Shown: positions 39,216 to 48,875, counted from the first letter of the stretch. The stretch is 64,000 nucleotides of DNA from Emcibacter sp. SYSU 3D8 (GCF_039655875.1 NZ_JBBYXK010000005.1:1-64000), one strand, 5' to 3'. Numbers and translations: made by a program. Notes: a model not told the origin generated them from the letters alone.

Positions 39216-40058
39216 ATGAAATTCAAAGGCACCGACAGCTACATCGCCACCCAGGATCTGAAGGTGGCGGTGAATGCGGCGATCACCCTGCAGCGCCCGC
39301 TGCTGATCAAGGGCGAACCGGGTACCGGCAAGACGGTGCTGGCCATCGAAGTGGCGAAGGCGCTGAACAAGCCCCTGATCCAGTGGCACATCAAGTCGAC
39401 CACCAAGGCGCAGCAGGGCCTGTACGAATACGACGCCGTGTCCCGCCTGCGCGACAGCCAGCTGGGCGACGCCAAGGTGCACGACATCTCCAACTACATC
39501 ATCAAGGGCAAATTGTGGGAAGCCTTCACGGGCGATGACTCGCCGGTGCTGCTGATCGACGAGATCGACAAGGCCGACATCGAGTTTCCGAACGATCTGC
39601 TGCTCGAGCTCGATCGCATGGAGTTCTTCGTCTACGAGACCCAGGAGCGAGTCATCGCCGTCAACCGGCCGATCGTGATCATCACCTCGAACAACGAGAA
39701 AGAGCTGCCCGACGCCTTCCTGCGCCGCTGCTTCTTCCACTACATCCAGTTCCCGGACCCGGACACGATGAAGGAAATCATCGACGTCCACTTCCCCGAC
39801 ATCCAGAAGAAACTGGTCAGCGAGGCGCTGCGAATCTTCTATGAAATCCGCGATGTGCCGGGCCTGAAGAAGAAGCCCTCCACGTCCGAGCTGCTCGACT
39901 GGCTCAAGCTGCTGATGGCCGAGGACATGACCCCCGAGATGCTGCGCGAGCGCGATCCCAACAAGCTTATCCCACCGCTGCACGGCGCGCTGCTGAAGAA
40001 CGAGCAGGACGTGCATCTGTTCGAGCGCCTCGCTTTCCTCAGCCGTCGCCAGAGCTAG
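39216..40058 (+). CDS. MoxR-type AAA+ ATPase
   Basis: A 280-residue AAA+ ATPase of the MoxR/RavA clade. Walker A is GEPGTGKT (33-40), Walker B VLLIDEID (111-118), the sensor-1 region is IVIITSNNEKELPDAF, followed by the arginine finger pair LRRC. MoxR ATPases act as chaperones that mature metal- or cofactor-containing complexes, nearly always with a VWA partner. That partner is encoded 35 bases downstream. The clade with YEYDAVSRLRDSQLG is widespread in alphaproteobacteria; the client protein is not known from sequence. Confidence 0.92.
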   Translation: MKFKGTDSYIATQDLKVAVNAAITLQRPLLIKGEPGTGKTVLAIEVAKALNKPLIQWHIKSTTKAQQGLYEYDAVSRLRDSQLGDAKVHDISNYIIKGKLWEAFTGDDSPVLLIDEIDKADIEFPNDLLLELDRMEFFVYETQERVIAVNRPIVIITSNNEKELPDAFLRRCFFHYIQFPDPDTMKEIIDVHFPDIQKKLVSEALRIFYEIRDVPGLKKKPSTSELLDWLKLLMAEDMTPEMLRERDPNKLIPPLHGALLKNEQDVHLFERLAFLSRRQS

Positions 40059-40093
40059 TTAGAAGGAAACGGCATCAACCGGAACCAACCGTC

Positions 40094-41269
40094 ATGTTCA
40101 CCAACTTCTTCTACGAGCTCAAGGAAGCGAAGATTCCCGTCACCCTGCGGGAATACCTCACCCTGATGGAGGCGCTCGACAAGGGCGTGGCCGACTACAA
40201 GGTCGAGGACTTCTATTATCTGTCCCGGGCTTGCCTGGTGAAGGACGAGAAGAACCTCGACAAGTTCGACCGGGTGTTCGGCAGGTGTTTCGAGGGTATC
40301 GAGTTCAGCGCCGATGCCGAAAAGATCGACATTCCCGAGGATTGGCTGAAGCAGCTGGTCGAGAAATTCTTCTCCGAGGAGGAGAAGGCCGCGCTCGAGG
40401 CCATGGACTGGGACGAGCTCATGGAAACCCTCAAGAAGCGCATGGAAGAGCAGAAGGCGCGGCACGAGGGCGGCAACAAGTGGATCGGCACGTCGGGCAC
40501 CTCGCCTTACGGCGCCTACGGCTACAATCCGGCGGGCGTGCGCATCGGCCAGAAGGAAAGCCGCAACCAGAAGGCGGTCAAGGTCTGGGACAAGCGCGAG
40601 TTCAAGAATCTCGATGATTCGCTGGAACTCGGCACCCGCAACATCAAGGTCGCGCTGCGCCGCCTGCGCCGCTGGGCGCGCGAGGGCAATGCCGAGGAAC
40701 TGGACCTGCCCGATACCATCCGCGCCACGGCCAAGAACGCCGGCTATCTCGACCTGAAGATGGTGCCCGAGCGGCACAACAACGTGAAAGTGCTGCTGTT
40801 CTTCGACGTCGGCGGCTCCATGGACCCGCATATCAAGGTGTGCCAGGAGCTGTTCTCGGCCGCCCGGTCCGAGTTCAAGAACATGGAATATTTCTACTTC
40901 CACAATTGCGTGTACGAGGAAGTGTGGCAGGACAACGTCCGCCGCCGCGCCGACAAGCTCAACACCTTCCAGGTGCTGCATACCTATCCGCACGACTACA
41001 AGGTCATCTTCGTCGGCGACGCCACCATGAGCCCCTACGAGATCGTCCATCCCGGCGGCTCGGTGGAGCATTGGAACGAGGAATCCGGCGAGGTCTGGAT
41101 GCATCGGGTGCTCGACGTCTATCACAAGGCGGTCTGGCTCAATCCGGTGCCGGAAGGCTATTGGGAAACCTCGCCGTCGATCCGCCTGATGAAGCAGATC
41201 ATGGGCCACCGCATGTTCCCCATGACCCTTGCGGGTCTGGAAAACGCGATGAAGGCACTGAGCCGCTAG
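40094..41269 (+). CDS. VWA-domain (CoxE-like) partner of the MoxR ATPase
   Basis: A 391-residue protein with a long helical, charged N-terminal half and a C-terminal von Willebrand A-like domain. The MIDAS metal motif is D238-V-G-G-S242 (FFDVGGSMD), with a later threonine/aspartate region FVGDATMSP. The N-terminal region contains KKRMEEQKARHEGGNKWIGTSGTSPYGAYG, conserved in this MoxR-linked family. It presumably recruits the client protein while the MoxR ATPase remodels it. Co-transcribed with moxR. Confidence 0.9.
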   Translation: MFTNFFYELKEAKIPVTLREYLTLMEALDKGVADYKVEDFYYLSRACLVKDEKNLDKFDRVFGRCFEGIEFSADAEKIDIPEDWLKQLVEKFFSEEEKAALEAMDWDELMETLKKRMEEQKARHEGGNKWIGTSGTSPYGAYGYNPAGVRIGQKESRNQKAVKVWDKREFKNLDDSLELGTRNIKVALRRLRRWAREGNAEELDLPDTIRATAKNAGYLDLKMVPERHNNVKVLLFFDVGGSMDPHIKVCQELFSAARSEFKNMEYFYFHNCVYEEVWQDNVRRRADKLNTFQVLHTYPHDYKVIFVGDATMSPYEIVHPGGSVEHWNEESGEVWMHRVLDVYHKAVWLNPVPEGYWETSPSIRLMKQIMGHRMFPMTLAGLENAMKALSR

Positions 41270-41303
41270 AACCGTCATTTCCCGTCTGGAAGGAGAGCCC
41301 GCG

Positions 41304-42773
41304 ATGCTCAAGGGCAAGGTGCGCGCGCCGGAGATCGACCGTCCGGGTCTGGAATGGTTCAACGTCGAGCGGCCGCTGTCGCTCAAGGATCTGGAAGGCA
41401 AGATCGTCCTGCTGGATTTCTGGACGTTCTGCTGCATCAACTGCATCCACGTTTTGCCTACCCTGGCGATCCTCGAGGAGGCATTCCCGGAAGAGGTGGT
41501 CGTGATCGGCGTCCATTCGCCCAAGTTCGAGGCGGAAAAGGACAGCGCGAATCTGCGCCAGGCCATTGCCCGATACGGCATCACCCATCCGGTCATCCAG
41601 GATCCGGAGCACGTGCTGTGGCAGCAATATGCGGTGCGGGCGTGGCCGACCATCGTGTTCCTGGCGCCCGACGGCACCGTGCTGGGCCAGACATCCGGCG
41701 AGCCGTCGCGCGACAAGCTGCTGCGTTTCGTGGCCGACCTGCTGCAGCAGGCGGCTGGCGCCGACCAGCTTCGGCCATCGTTGCTGGCGCTGGCGCCCGA
41801 GCCCCGGCCCGCGGGCGCGCTGTCGTTTCCCGGCAAGATGCGCAGAATCCCGGGCACGGCGCTATGGGCGCTGGCCGATTCAGGCCATAACCAGATCGCG
41901 CTGCTGGACGAGGACGGCGAAATCGTCAGACGCTTCGGTTCGGGCGCAAACGGCTTCGACGACGGCACCGCCGAGGATGCCTCGTTCAGCGCGCCGCAGG
42001 GCCTTGCCTGCGGCGAGGCTGTGATCTACGTGGCCGACACCGGCAACCATGCGCTCCGCCGGATCGACATGGATACGGGCACCGTCGAGACGCTGGCCGG
42101 CACCGGCCAGCGCGGCATGATCCTCGGCGGCTTGGAAGACGCCGCCAAGACCGCCCTCGCCTCGCCGTGGGACCTGGTGCTCGCCGGCGACGCGGTCTAT
42201 TTCGCCAATGCCGGAACCCATCAGCTCGGCGTGCTCGACCTGTCAGGGTCCACGATCCAGCCGATCGCGGGCAGCGGCGCCGAGGACATCGCCGACGGTC
42301 CGGCACTGGAGGCCGCCCTTGCCCAGCCAAGCGGCCTGGCGATCAGCCCCGATCACGGCACCCTCTATTTCGCCGACAGCGAGACCTCGTCGATCCGGGC
42401 GGTGGGCCTGCGAGAGCCGCGCATGGTCTCAACCCTGGTGGGCGCCGGCCTGTTCGAGTTCGGTCACGTCAACGGCCCGTTCGCCGAGGCCAGGCTGCAA
42501 CACGCCCTGGGCATCGATTTGCTGGGCGATGGCAGCCCCATCGTCGCCGACAGCTACAACGGCGCCATCCGGGTGCTCGATCTGGCGGCGGGCGAGGTAA
42601 GCGACCTGGACGACGGCACCTATACCTGCACCGATACCCTGTGCATCCCCGCCGCGGAACCGGCTGGCGTCACCGTCGCCGAGGATGGCCGCATCTTCCT
42701 GGTCGACACCAACAACCACCGGGTGCTGGTCTATCACCCCGAAAACCGCACCTATCGGACCTGGGCTGCCTGA
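41304..42773 (+). CDS. Thioredoxin-fold plus NHL-repeat protein (NHLRC2-like)
   Basis: A 489-residue protein. An N-terminal thioredoxin-like domain (about 1-150) has the active site C44-I-N-C47 in DFWTFCCINC, and cis-Pro context AWPTIVF. A six-bladed NHL beta-propeller follows (about 165-485), with repeated segments such as YVADTGNHALRRID, YFADSETSSIRAV and VADSYNGAIRVLD. There is no signal peptide, so it is cytosolic. This matches the architecture of animal NHLRC2. It sits 34 bases after the MoxR/VWA pair and may be part of the same operon; substrate unknown. Confidence 0.9.
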   Translation: MLKGKVRAPEIDRPGLEWFNVERPLSLKDLEGKIVLLDFWTFCCINCIHVLPTLAILEEAFPEEVVVIGVHSPKFEAEKDSANLRQAIARYGITHPVIQDPEHVLWQQYAVRAWPTIVFLAPDGTVLGQTSGEPSRDKLLRFVADLLQQAAGADQLRPSLLALAPEPRPAGALSFPGKMRRIPGTALWALADSGHNQIALLDEDGEIVRRFGSGANGFDDGTAEDASFSAPQGLACGEAVIYVADTGNHALRRIDMDTGTVETLAGTGQRGMILGGLEDAAKTALASPWDLVLAGDAVYFANAGTHQLGVLDLSGSTIQPIAGSGAEDIADGPALEAALAQPSGLAISPDHGTLYFADSETSSIRAVGLREPRMVSTLVGAGLFEFGHVNGPFAEARLQHALGIDLLGDGSPIVADSYNGAIRVLDLAAGEVSDLDDGTYTCTDTLCIPAAEPAGVTVAEDGRIFLVDTNNHRVLVYHPENRTYRTWAA

Positions 42774-42779
42774 AAGGGA

Positions 42780-43472
42780 TTAGCGGTGCAGCACATCCAC
42801 GCCGAATATCCAGCCGTGAAAATATAGGATCGCGGCGTAAACGATCAGGCCCGCCAGGATTTTCGGCCATCCGATTTCAGCGACCTTCAGGGAATTGCGT
42901 CCCTTCAGGATCGCCGCGAATGGCGTCCGCGATGTTCTGGCCGCGAACCTGGCCCAGCCTTCGGGATCACGTCTTGCACGCTTGGCATCAATGTTGGGCA
43001 TGCCGATCAGCGACACCAGCAGAAATGTGCCGAAGAAGATCAACGAGCCCAGATCGCCATTGGCCAGCAGGTGCGCGGCGGCCCACAGGACGACGCCGAC
43101 CAGGAACGGGTGGCGGGTAATGCGGACAATACCGGTTGCCGGATCGTCGGCGGCCAGCAGGCCTTCCTGCTGCATGGCCGTCGGATTCTTTGTCGCCACC
43201 CCGATAACCGCGAACATCAGCCCCAGGAACACCAGCAACAGGGCGATGCCATGCCCGGCATTGCCCAGGTTCCAGAGATACCGGGAGCCGGTTTCCGATA
43301 CCGCATTGTAGCTCATCGCCATCCAGACGATGGCGCCCAGCGATACCAGACTGAAAATACCCCGATAGGTCTTCTCGCCGATAGCGTCGGTAATCGTGGC
43401 GCGCAGGCCCGTCCCCGAAATCAGCGAATGGATCAGCAGGAACAAGGCGCAGGCGGCGATCAGACTGGTCAT
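42780..43472 (-). CDS. NnrU family membrane protein
   Basis: A 230-residue inner-membrane protein with about six helices and family segments LLIHSLISG, SLGAIVWMAMSYNAV, VRITRHPFLVGVVLWAAAHLLANGD. It resembles NnrU (and the related isoprenylcysteine methyltransferase-like fold), first linked with nitric oxide reductase expression in Rhodobacter. No nor or nir genes are in the window, so the role here may be different. CGGGGAGATT precedes the ATG at 43472. It converges on the NHLRC2-like gene with a 6-base gap. Confidence 0.87.
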   Translation of the reverse strand: MTSLIAACALFLLIHSLISGTGLRATITDAIGEKTYRGIFSLVSLGAIVWMAMSYNAVSETGSRYLWNLGNAGHGIALLLVFLGLMFAVIGVATKNPTAMQQEGLLAADDPATGIVRITRHPFLVGVVLWAAAHLLANGDLGSLIFFGTFLLVSLIGMPNIDAKRARRDPEGWARFAARTSRTPFAAILKGRNSLKVAEIGWPKILAGLIVYAAILYFHGWIFGVDVLHR

Positions 43473-43700
43473 GGCAATCTCCCCGTGGCGACTCTGGCGA
43501 AAAACAATTATGTCCTTGCCGCCAGCCGTTGCACCCGAATATGACAGGCTGCGGTGGACGGACAGCAGAATACGCCAGCGCCGCAATGCTAACAACCTGT
43601 CGCCAGAAGTGCCGCTGAGTATCGGAAATCATTAGACTTTGCCGATTGACCGGCAGGCGGTGTTGGGGGAAAATCGCGTCACGGACGCGATGGAGGATGA

Positions 43701-46646
43701 GTGGCGCAGCTCGACGCCGATGCGGCGAACGTACGAACGGTCCAGGAGCAGCTAGCCGCGTCCAGCGCGGCCCGCGCCGTTGCGCCTTCTCCCCCTCCAC
43801 CTCCGCCTCCTGCCCCAGCGCGTTCGCTGCTGTGGGGCGCTGCTGCCGTCTCGGCGGTCTGGCTGATCCTGTGCGCGGCCTACCTGCTGACGAGGCTCGA
43901 TGTCCCGCCCTATCCGGGCATCGAGCACGGCATCCTTTACGGCATGGCCGCCATCCTGCCTGTCATGGCCGTCTGGCTGCTGGCGATCAGCCTGACCCAG
44001 ATGCGGGTGTTGAACCACACCAGCCGGCTGATGAATGACAGTCTTGTCGCCATGACCTATCCCGGCGACGACGCCCAGCAGCGGGTCGCCGGCCTCGTCC
44101 ACAGCCTGAAAGCGCAGGCGGCCGAACTGGCCGGGGCCAGCGACATGGCGCGGCACCGGGCCGAGGACATGGAACGGGTGTTGCAGCGCCAGATGGAGGC
44201 GCTGGCCCAGGCCTCGGCCAGCGTCGACGCGGGCAGCGTCCAGGCTGGTACCGCCCTGACGGCGCAGGCGACAGCGCTCGACGGCGCGCTCGAGGCCCTG
44301 CGCCAGCGCGCCGGCGACATCGAGACCGCCATCGCCGGTGCAGCCGAGACTCTCTCACGCATCTCCAGCCAATCGCTGGAGAACACCCGCTCGGCCGAGG
44401 CCGCCCTCGCCACCCGCTCCGAAAATCTGCTGAATGCCGCCGAGCGCGCCGCGCAGCGCACCGATGAGATCAGCGAGACCTACATGGCAATCGTCGGCCG
44501 GCTCGACGCGGCGACCAGCAACGCGGCCCGGCAAATCGACGAAATCAACCAGGGCTATGAACGTCAGGCCCAGGCCATGATGGCGGTCGGCGATGCGCTG
44601 GCGGCGAAAATGCGCGGCATCACCGAACTGGCGCGCAAGGAAGTCGCCGCTATCGAGGAAGCCGGCGACCGGACCCAGGAGCGGACGGAGCGGATCGAAC
44701 AGACAGTCGCCGCCCATGGCAAGCGCCTGAACGGACTTGCCGAGGAAACCAGGGCATTGATCGCCCAGACCGCCGACCATTTCACCCTGCAGGCCGAGTT
44801 CATGAAGAACCTGTCCGCAGAAGCCCTGCAGGGCCTCAACAACGGCATCGGCGATGCCGTCAGCAAGATCGACGACGCCGGCAACCGTTTCGTGTCGCTT
44901 GCCGCCTCGTTGCAGGCGCGCAGCGGCGAAGCGACCAGTTTCATGGACCAGTCCGGCGAGCGGGTGCGCCAGAACGCCCAGCAGATCACAGCCGAATGGC
45001 AATCCGCCGCCGCGGCGGCCGCGGAACTGGCGGCCCGCTCGGCGGACTCGTTCCGCGACCGCGCCGCCGAAATCGAGAAAGCCGCCACCGGCGCTGCCAA
45101 CGGCATCGCCGGGGCATCCCGGTCCATGGGGGAGAAAGTAGCGGAAGACACGGCCGCGATGTCCCGCTCCGTGGACGCCGCCATGAACCGTGCCGAAGCC
45201 CTTCGGCAAGCCCTCGGGCAGGCATCGGGCGACGTGGAGACGGCCTCGGCCGCCGCTGCCGGTTCACTGGACAAGGCACGGGAACTGCTGGCTGACCAGA
45301 TCGGCCAGCTGGAAGCCGCGGCCGATAATGCCGCGGCCCGGACCAAAACCCTCGGCGACGAATTCGCCGCCGAGACAGACCGGTTCTCGGGCACCATCGG
45401 GCAGACCGAAACCAGCATCTCGTCGTTGCGCCAGACCGTGGACGGCGCCGTCAGCATGCTGCGGGAGATGGCTGACGAGATCGCCGAGAAGTCGCGGACG
45501 CTGGACGAATCCGTCTCCAGCGGCTCAGGCGCCATCTCCAAAGTAATGCAGGACACGCTGGCCGAGGCCAAACAGGTCGAGTCGGCACTGGGCGCCGCGG
45601 CGGCAAGCCTGACCGAGGCGAGCGAGGGCACGCGCGGACGCATCACCGACGCCACCGCCGACATGCTGGAGCAGATCAGGCAATTGCAGGCCGCGTCGGC
45701 GGACGGGCTGCGCGAACTGGCCGCCGCCTCCGCCGGCATCGGCCAGCACACGGCCGCTCTGGGTGAAAACAGCGAAACCGCCACAAAGCGGCTGGAGCGG
45801 CTGGGCGAGGTTCTGACACAACGCGACGCGGACGCGCAGGCGGCGAGCGGCAGCACGCTGGCGCGCATGAATGCGGCTGGAGACGCCATAGACGCGGCCG
45901 GGCAGCGCCTCAGCTCCGTAGCCGGTGATGCCGCCGGACAGATCGGCCGCTCGGCGGAAAGTTTCGACGAGCGCAGCCGGCAGGTCCGGGAGGCCGCGGA
46001 CGCCGCCGCAGGCAGCGTGGCCCGGACCGGCGAAGTGCTGGAGACCAACGCGGCCCGCATCGCCGACTTCGCCCGCGAGGCAGAGCAATTCCGGGCCCGC
46101 GCCGACGCCCTCATCGACGGCGCGCGCGAGCTATCCAGCGCCGCCGTGCAGGCCAGGGACCGGGTCGGGCAAACCGACGAAGCCGTCCGCGACCGCGCCG
46201 ACCGGCTGCTGGCCCTTGCCGAAAGCCTGGGTCAGCGCCTGTCGTCCATGGAGGACCTCGAGCGCAAGGCGACCGGCGCGGCGTTCGCGCGTACCGCCAG
46301 CAAGGTCATGGAGACGCTGGGCACGCTGTCGATCGATCTGAACCGCCTGATGGAGGCGGAGATTCCGCAGAAGGTATGGCGTCAGTACCGCGATGGCGAC
46401 ACCCAGGCGTTTGCCCGGCACATCGTGAAGTCCGGCAAGTCGGACTGGAACCGGACGATCACCGCCCGGTTCGAGACCGAGCCGGCCTTCCGCGAGAACG
46501 TGATGCGCTTCATCGCCCACTTCGAGGGTCTGATGCACCAGGCCATGGACAGCGAACATACCGACACCCTGTCGGCGTCGCTGCTGTCGTCGGACATGGG
46601 CAAGCTCTATGTCGTGCTGGCGCGGGCCATCAATCGGCTGAACTGA
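43701..46646 (+). CDS. Large coiled-coil inner-membrane protein, possibly TipN-like
   Basis: A 981-residue protein starting at GTG behind GGAGG. A short Pro-rich cytosolic N-terminus (PPPPPPPAPA) precedes two transmembrane helices (about 44-65 and 77-98). Roughly 750 residues of Ala/Glu/Asp-rich, methyl-accepting-chemoreceptor-like coiled coil follow, and a compact conserved-looking C-terminal domain (about 860-981, with MEAEIPQKVWRQYRDGD and FIAHFEGLMHQAM). The layout is like the Caulobacter pole marker TipN, but coiled coils give misleading similarity, so this is a suggestion only. A structural or polarity role in the envelope is likely. Confidence 0.75.
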   Translation: MAQLDADAANVRTVQEQLAASSAARAVAPSPPPPPPPAPARSLLWGAAAVSAVWLILCAAYLLTRLDVPPYPGIEHGILYGMAAILPVMAVWLLAISLTQMRVLNHTSRLMNDSLVAMTYPGDDAQQRVAGLVHSLKAQAAELAGASDMARHRAEDMERVLQRQMEALAQASASVDAGSVQAGTALTAQATALDGALEALRQRAGDIETAIAGAAETLSRISSQSLENTRSAEAALATRSENLLNAAERAAQRTDEISETYMAIVGRLDAATSNAARQIDEINQGYERQAQAMMAVGDALAAKMRGITELARKEVAAIEEAGDRTQERTERIEQTVAAHGKRLNGLAEETRALIAQTADHFTLQAEFMKNLSAEALQGLNNGIGDAVSKIDDAGNRFVSLAASLQARSGEATSFMDQSGERVRQNAQQITAEWQSAAAAAAELAARSADSFRDRAAEIEKAATGAANGIAGASRSMGEKVAEDTAAMSRSVDAAMNRAEALRQALGQASGDVETASAAAAGSLDKARELLADQIGQLEAAADNAAARTKTLGDEFAAETDRFSGTIGQTETSISSLRQTVDGAVSMLREMADEIAEKSRTLDESVSSGSGAISKVMQDTLAEAKQVESALGAAAASLTEASEGTRGRITDATADMLEQIRQLQAASADGLRELAAASAGIGQHTAALGENSETATKRLERLGEVLTQRDADAQAASGSTLARMNAAGDAIDAAGQRLSSVAGDAAGQIGRSAESFDERSRQVREAADAAAGSVARTGEVLETNAARIADFAREAEQFRARADALIDGARELSSAAVQARDRVGQTDEAVRDRADRLLALAESLGQRLSSMEDLERKATGAAFARTASKVMETLGTLSIDLNRLMEAEIPQKVWRQYRDGDTQAFARHIVKSGKSDWNRTITARFETEPAFRENVMRFIAHFEGLMHQAMDSEHTDTLSASLLSSDMGKLYVVLARAINRLN

Positions 46647-46651
46647 CCGCC

Positions 46652-47959
46652 CTAGTCGATGTCCGGTTCGTCGGGCATCAGGGGCATGACCAGCAGCTTG
46701 TCGACGCGCAAGCCATCCATGTCGATCACCTCGAAACGGTGCCGCGCAAAGGTAAAGTGCTCGCCGGGCGACGGCAGGTGCCCCAGCTCGTAGATCGCAA
46801 AGCCTGCGATCGTATGGAAATCGCCCTTGCCGCGCAGCTTGCGGATATTGGTGCGGTCCTCGAATTCGTCCACCGGCATGGTGCCGTCGACCAGCCACGA
46901 ACCGTCATCCCGCTTCACCAGCATGGCCGAGCCTTCCTCGCCCCGCTCGGGCAGATCGCCGGCAATGGCCTCGAGCACATCGGTGACGCTGACCACGCCC
47001 TCGAGACTGGAATATTCGTCGATCACCACGCCGATATGCACACCCTCGCGCTGGAACCGCTCCAGCAGCGCCAGCACGGGCGTACGGTCGGGCACCACCA
47101 GCGGCGACGTCATGACTTCCCGGAGATCGAAATGCTGACCGCGCAGCGCGAGGGGCAGCAGGTCCTTGGTCTGCAGGAAGCCGACCGGCTTGTCGACCAC
47201 ACCCTCGCAGACCAGCAGGCGCGAATGGCGGTGCTCCTCGATGGCCCGCAGGATGCCCTCGGGCCCGGCATCCACGTCGATCCAGGCCACGTCCACGCGC
47301 GGCGTCATGATCGCCATCACCGAACGGTCGGCAAGGCGCAGCACGCCCTCGATCATCTCCTTCTCGCGCGGCACGAAAATGCCTTCGCGGGTACCCTCGG
47401 CGATCAGCGTCTTGACCTCGTCTTCGGTGATCGCCGATTGCCTCTCATGGGCCAGCCCGACGAGGCGAAGGATGAAGTCGGTCGATCCCTTGAGCAGCCA
47501 GACGGCCGGCGCCGCGACCCGGGCGACGATCTGCATCGGGCGCGATACCACCACCGCGATCCGCTCGGCATTCGCCATGGCGATGCGCTTGGGCACCAAC
47601 TCGCCCAACACCAGCGTCACATAGGTGATGCCAGACACCACAATGATCATGGCGGCGGTGTCACCATGGCCCTCGATCACCTTGTACTGGTTGAGCCAGA
47701 TGCCGAGGCGCGCCGCCAGCGTGGCGCCGGAGACGGTGCCGGCCAGGATACCCACCAGGGTGATGCCGATCTGGACACTCGAGAGGAACCGGCTCGGCTC
47801 CTCGATCAGTTTCAGCGCGGCGCGCGCGCCCCTGTTGCCCCGGCTGGCCTGGTCTTTCAGCCGGACGCTGCGGGAAGAAACGACCGCCAGTTCCGACATG
47901 GAAAGGACGCCGTTGATCACCGTCAGAAGCAGCACAAAGAGTAGCTCGAAATACAACAT
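46652..47959 (-). CDS. HlyC/CorC family protein: DUF21, two CBS domains, CorC_HlyC
   Basis: A 435-residue protein. A DUF21 membrane domain with about four helices (1-140; FFVLLLTVINGVLSMSELAVVSS-type start) is followed by a CBS pair (about 210-330; IMTPRVDVAWIDVD, GVHIGVVIDEYSSLEGVVSVTD) and a C-terminal transporter-associated domain (about 345-430; WLVDGTMPVDEFED). The family is linked with Mg2+/Co2+ efflux and resistance. The start at 47959 gives the normal MLYFELLFVLLL beginning; no strong ribosome site is seen. Confidence 0.9.
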   Translation of the reverse strand: MLYFELLFVLLLTVINGVLSMSELAVVSSRSVRLKDQASRGNRGARAALKLIEEPSRFLSSVQIGITLVGILAGTVSGATLAARLGIWLNQYKVIEGHGDTAAMIIVVSGITYVTLVLGELVPKRIAMANAERIAVVVSRPMQIVARVAAPAVWLLKGSTDFILRLVGLAHERQSAITEDEVKTLIAEGTREGIFVPREKEMIEGVLRLADRSVMAIMTPRVDVAWIDVDAGPEGILRAIEEHRHSRLLVCEGVVDKPVGFLQTKDLLPLALRGQHFDLREVMTSPLVVPDRTPVLALLERFQREGVHIGVVIDEYSSLEGVVSVTDVLEAIAGDLPERGEEGSAMLVKRDDGSWLVDGTMPVDEFEDRTNIRKLRGKGDFHTIAGFAIYELGHLPSPGEHFTFARHRFEVIDMDGLRVDKLLVMPLMPDEPDID

Positions 47960-48187
47960 TGGCTCGCAATGACCCCAGTTGGGACTGCCCGCAATTATGG
48001 GCCTCCCGGATGATGTAACGGATAGACGGCAGAAAAGCGAGAATCGCGCCGCATTACGCCTTCGGAACACCCTGCGGCAGGGTGGCGTTCCCGTCCGGCG
48101 CACCGTCGGGATTGGACGATGCGGTTCGCACTCCTAACTGTTATCACTGGTTCCCAGACGATGCCGACATAGCGGAGAAACGACATA

Positions 48188-48805
48188 ATGAAGACCCTCA
48201 GAGGCCTGGTTCTGGTACTCGTGACAGTGCTGGCGCTGCCCGCCCTGCCCGCTGCCGCGCAGAGTTCTGACCCGGCAGCACTGTTTGTGCAGAAGCTGGC
48301 CGACGACACGATCGATCTGCTGAGGTCCCAGACGAGGGGCGCGGCGCGCGACGCACAGTTCCGCAAGTTGATGGGCGCCGGCATGGATGTCGAATTCCTC
48401 GGCAGGCAGGTGCTGGCGCGGTACTGGCGGACGGCGACCGAAGCCGAGCGCCAGCAATACCAGACCATTTTCCGCGACTACATGCTGCGCACCATCACCT
48501 CGCGCCTCGCCCGCTTCGAGCAGGAGGCGCTCAAGGTCACCGGCACCACCAAAGGGCCGAAGGACGACACCATTGTCTCGAGCGACGTTGTCGGCAAGGG
48601 CGAACCGATCCGCATGGACTGGCAGGTGCGCCCCATGGATAGCGGCCTGAAGATCATCGACGTGAAGATCGAGGGCATCAGCATGCTGATCACCACCCGC
48701 GAGGAATTCGGCGGCATCGTCCAGCAGCGGGGCATGTCCGGCCTGCTCGATGCCATGAAGAACAAGATCGAGGTCATGAAGGCGCAGTCGGCCGGCGCGC
48801 TCTAG
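48188..48805 (+). CDS. MlaC/Ttg2D family periplasmic phospholipid-binding protein
   Basis: A 205-residue exported protein. A signal peptide (ending PAAAQ) is followed by the MlaC fold: FRKLMGAGMDVEFLGRQVLARYWRTATEAERQQY, FRDYMLRTITSRL, and late strands KIIDVKIEGISML. MlaC shuttles phospholipid between outer-membrane MlaA and the inner-membrane MlaFEDB transporter. The partners are not adjacent, so it is an orphan copy. Given the sphingolipid locus 3 kb away it might carry another lipid, but that is speculation. GCGGAGAAACG precedes the ATG. Confidence 0.88.
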   Translation: MKTLRGLVLVLVTVLALPALPAAAQSSDPAALFVQKLADDTIDLLRSQTRGAARDAQFRKLMGAGMDVEFLGRQVLARYWRTATEAERQQYQTIFRDYMLRTITSRLARFEQEALKVTGTTKGPKDDTIVSSDVVGKGEPIRMDWQVRPMDSGLKIIDVKIEGISMLITTREEFGGIVQQRGMSGLLDAMKNKIEVMKAQSAGAL

Positions 48806-48835
48806 GCTGGCGGTTGCCCCGCAGTCGCCCGCCGC

Positions 48836-48853
48836 GACGGAAAAGCTTCCGTC
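48836..48853. terminator. Small hairpin between convergent genes
   Basis: A 7-bp stem (GACGGAA / TTCCGTC) with an AAGC loop, flanked by further complementary CGCC/GGCG bases, lies between the mlaC-like and the ACT genes. No T run; weak candidate. Confidence 0.4.
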
Positions 48854-48875
48854 AAAGGCGGCGAGACGGTGGAAA

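Noticed and set aside
40055-41968. A 637-codon minus-strand frame opposite the VWA and thioredoxin genes
   Set aside because: Composition is that of an antisense frame (Ser/Arg/Pro-rich, then His/Val-rich), and the plus-strand genes have clear motifs and ribosome sites.
42780-43472. Inferring denitrification from the NnrU protein
   Set aside because: No nir, nor or nnr genes are in the window, and NnrU-family proteins occur in non-denitrifiers.
44564-46114. A 516-codon minus-strand frame opposite the coiled-coil gene
   Set aside because: A Ser/Ala-rich shadow of the Ala/Glu-rich coiled coil; no start site or domain.
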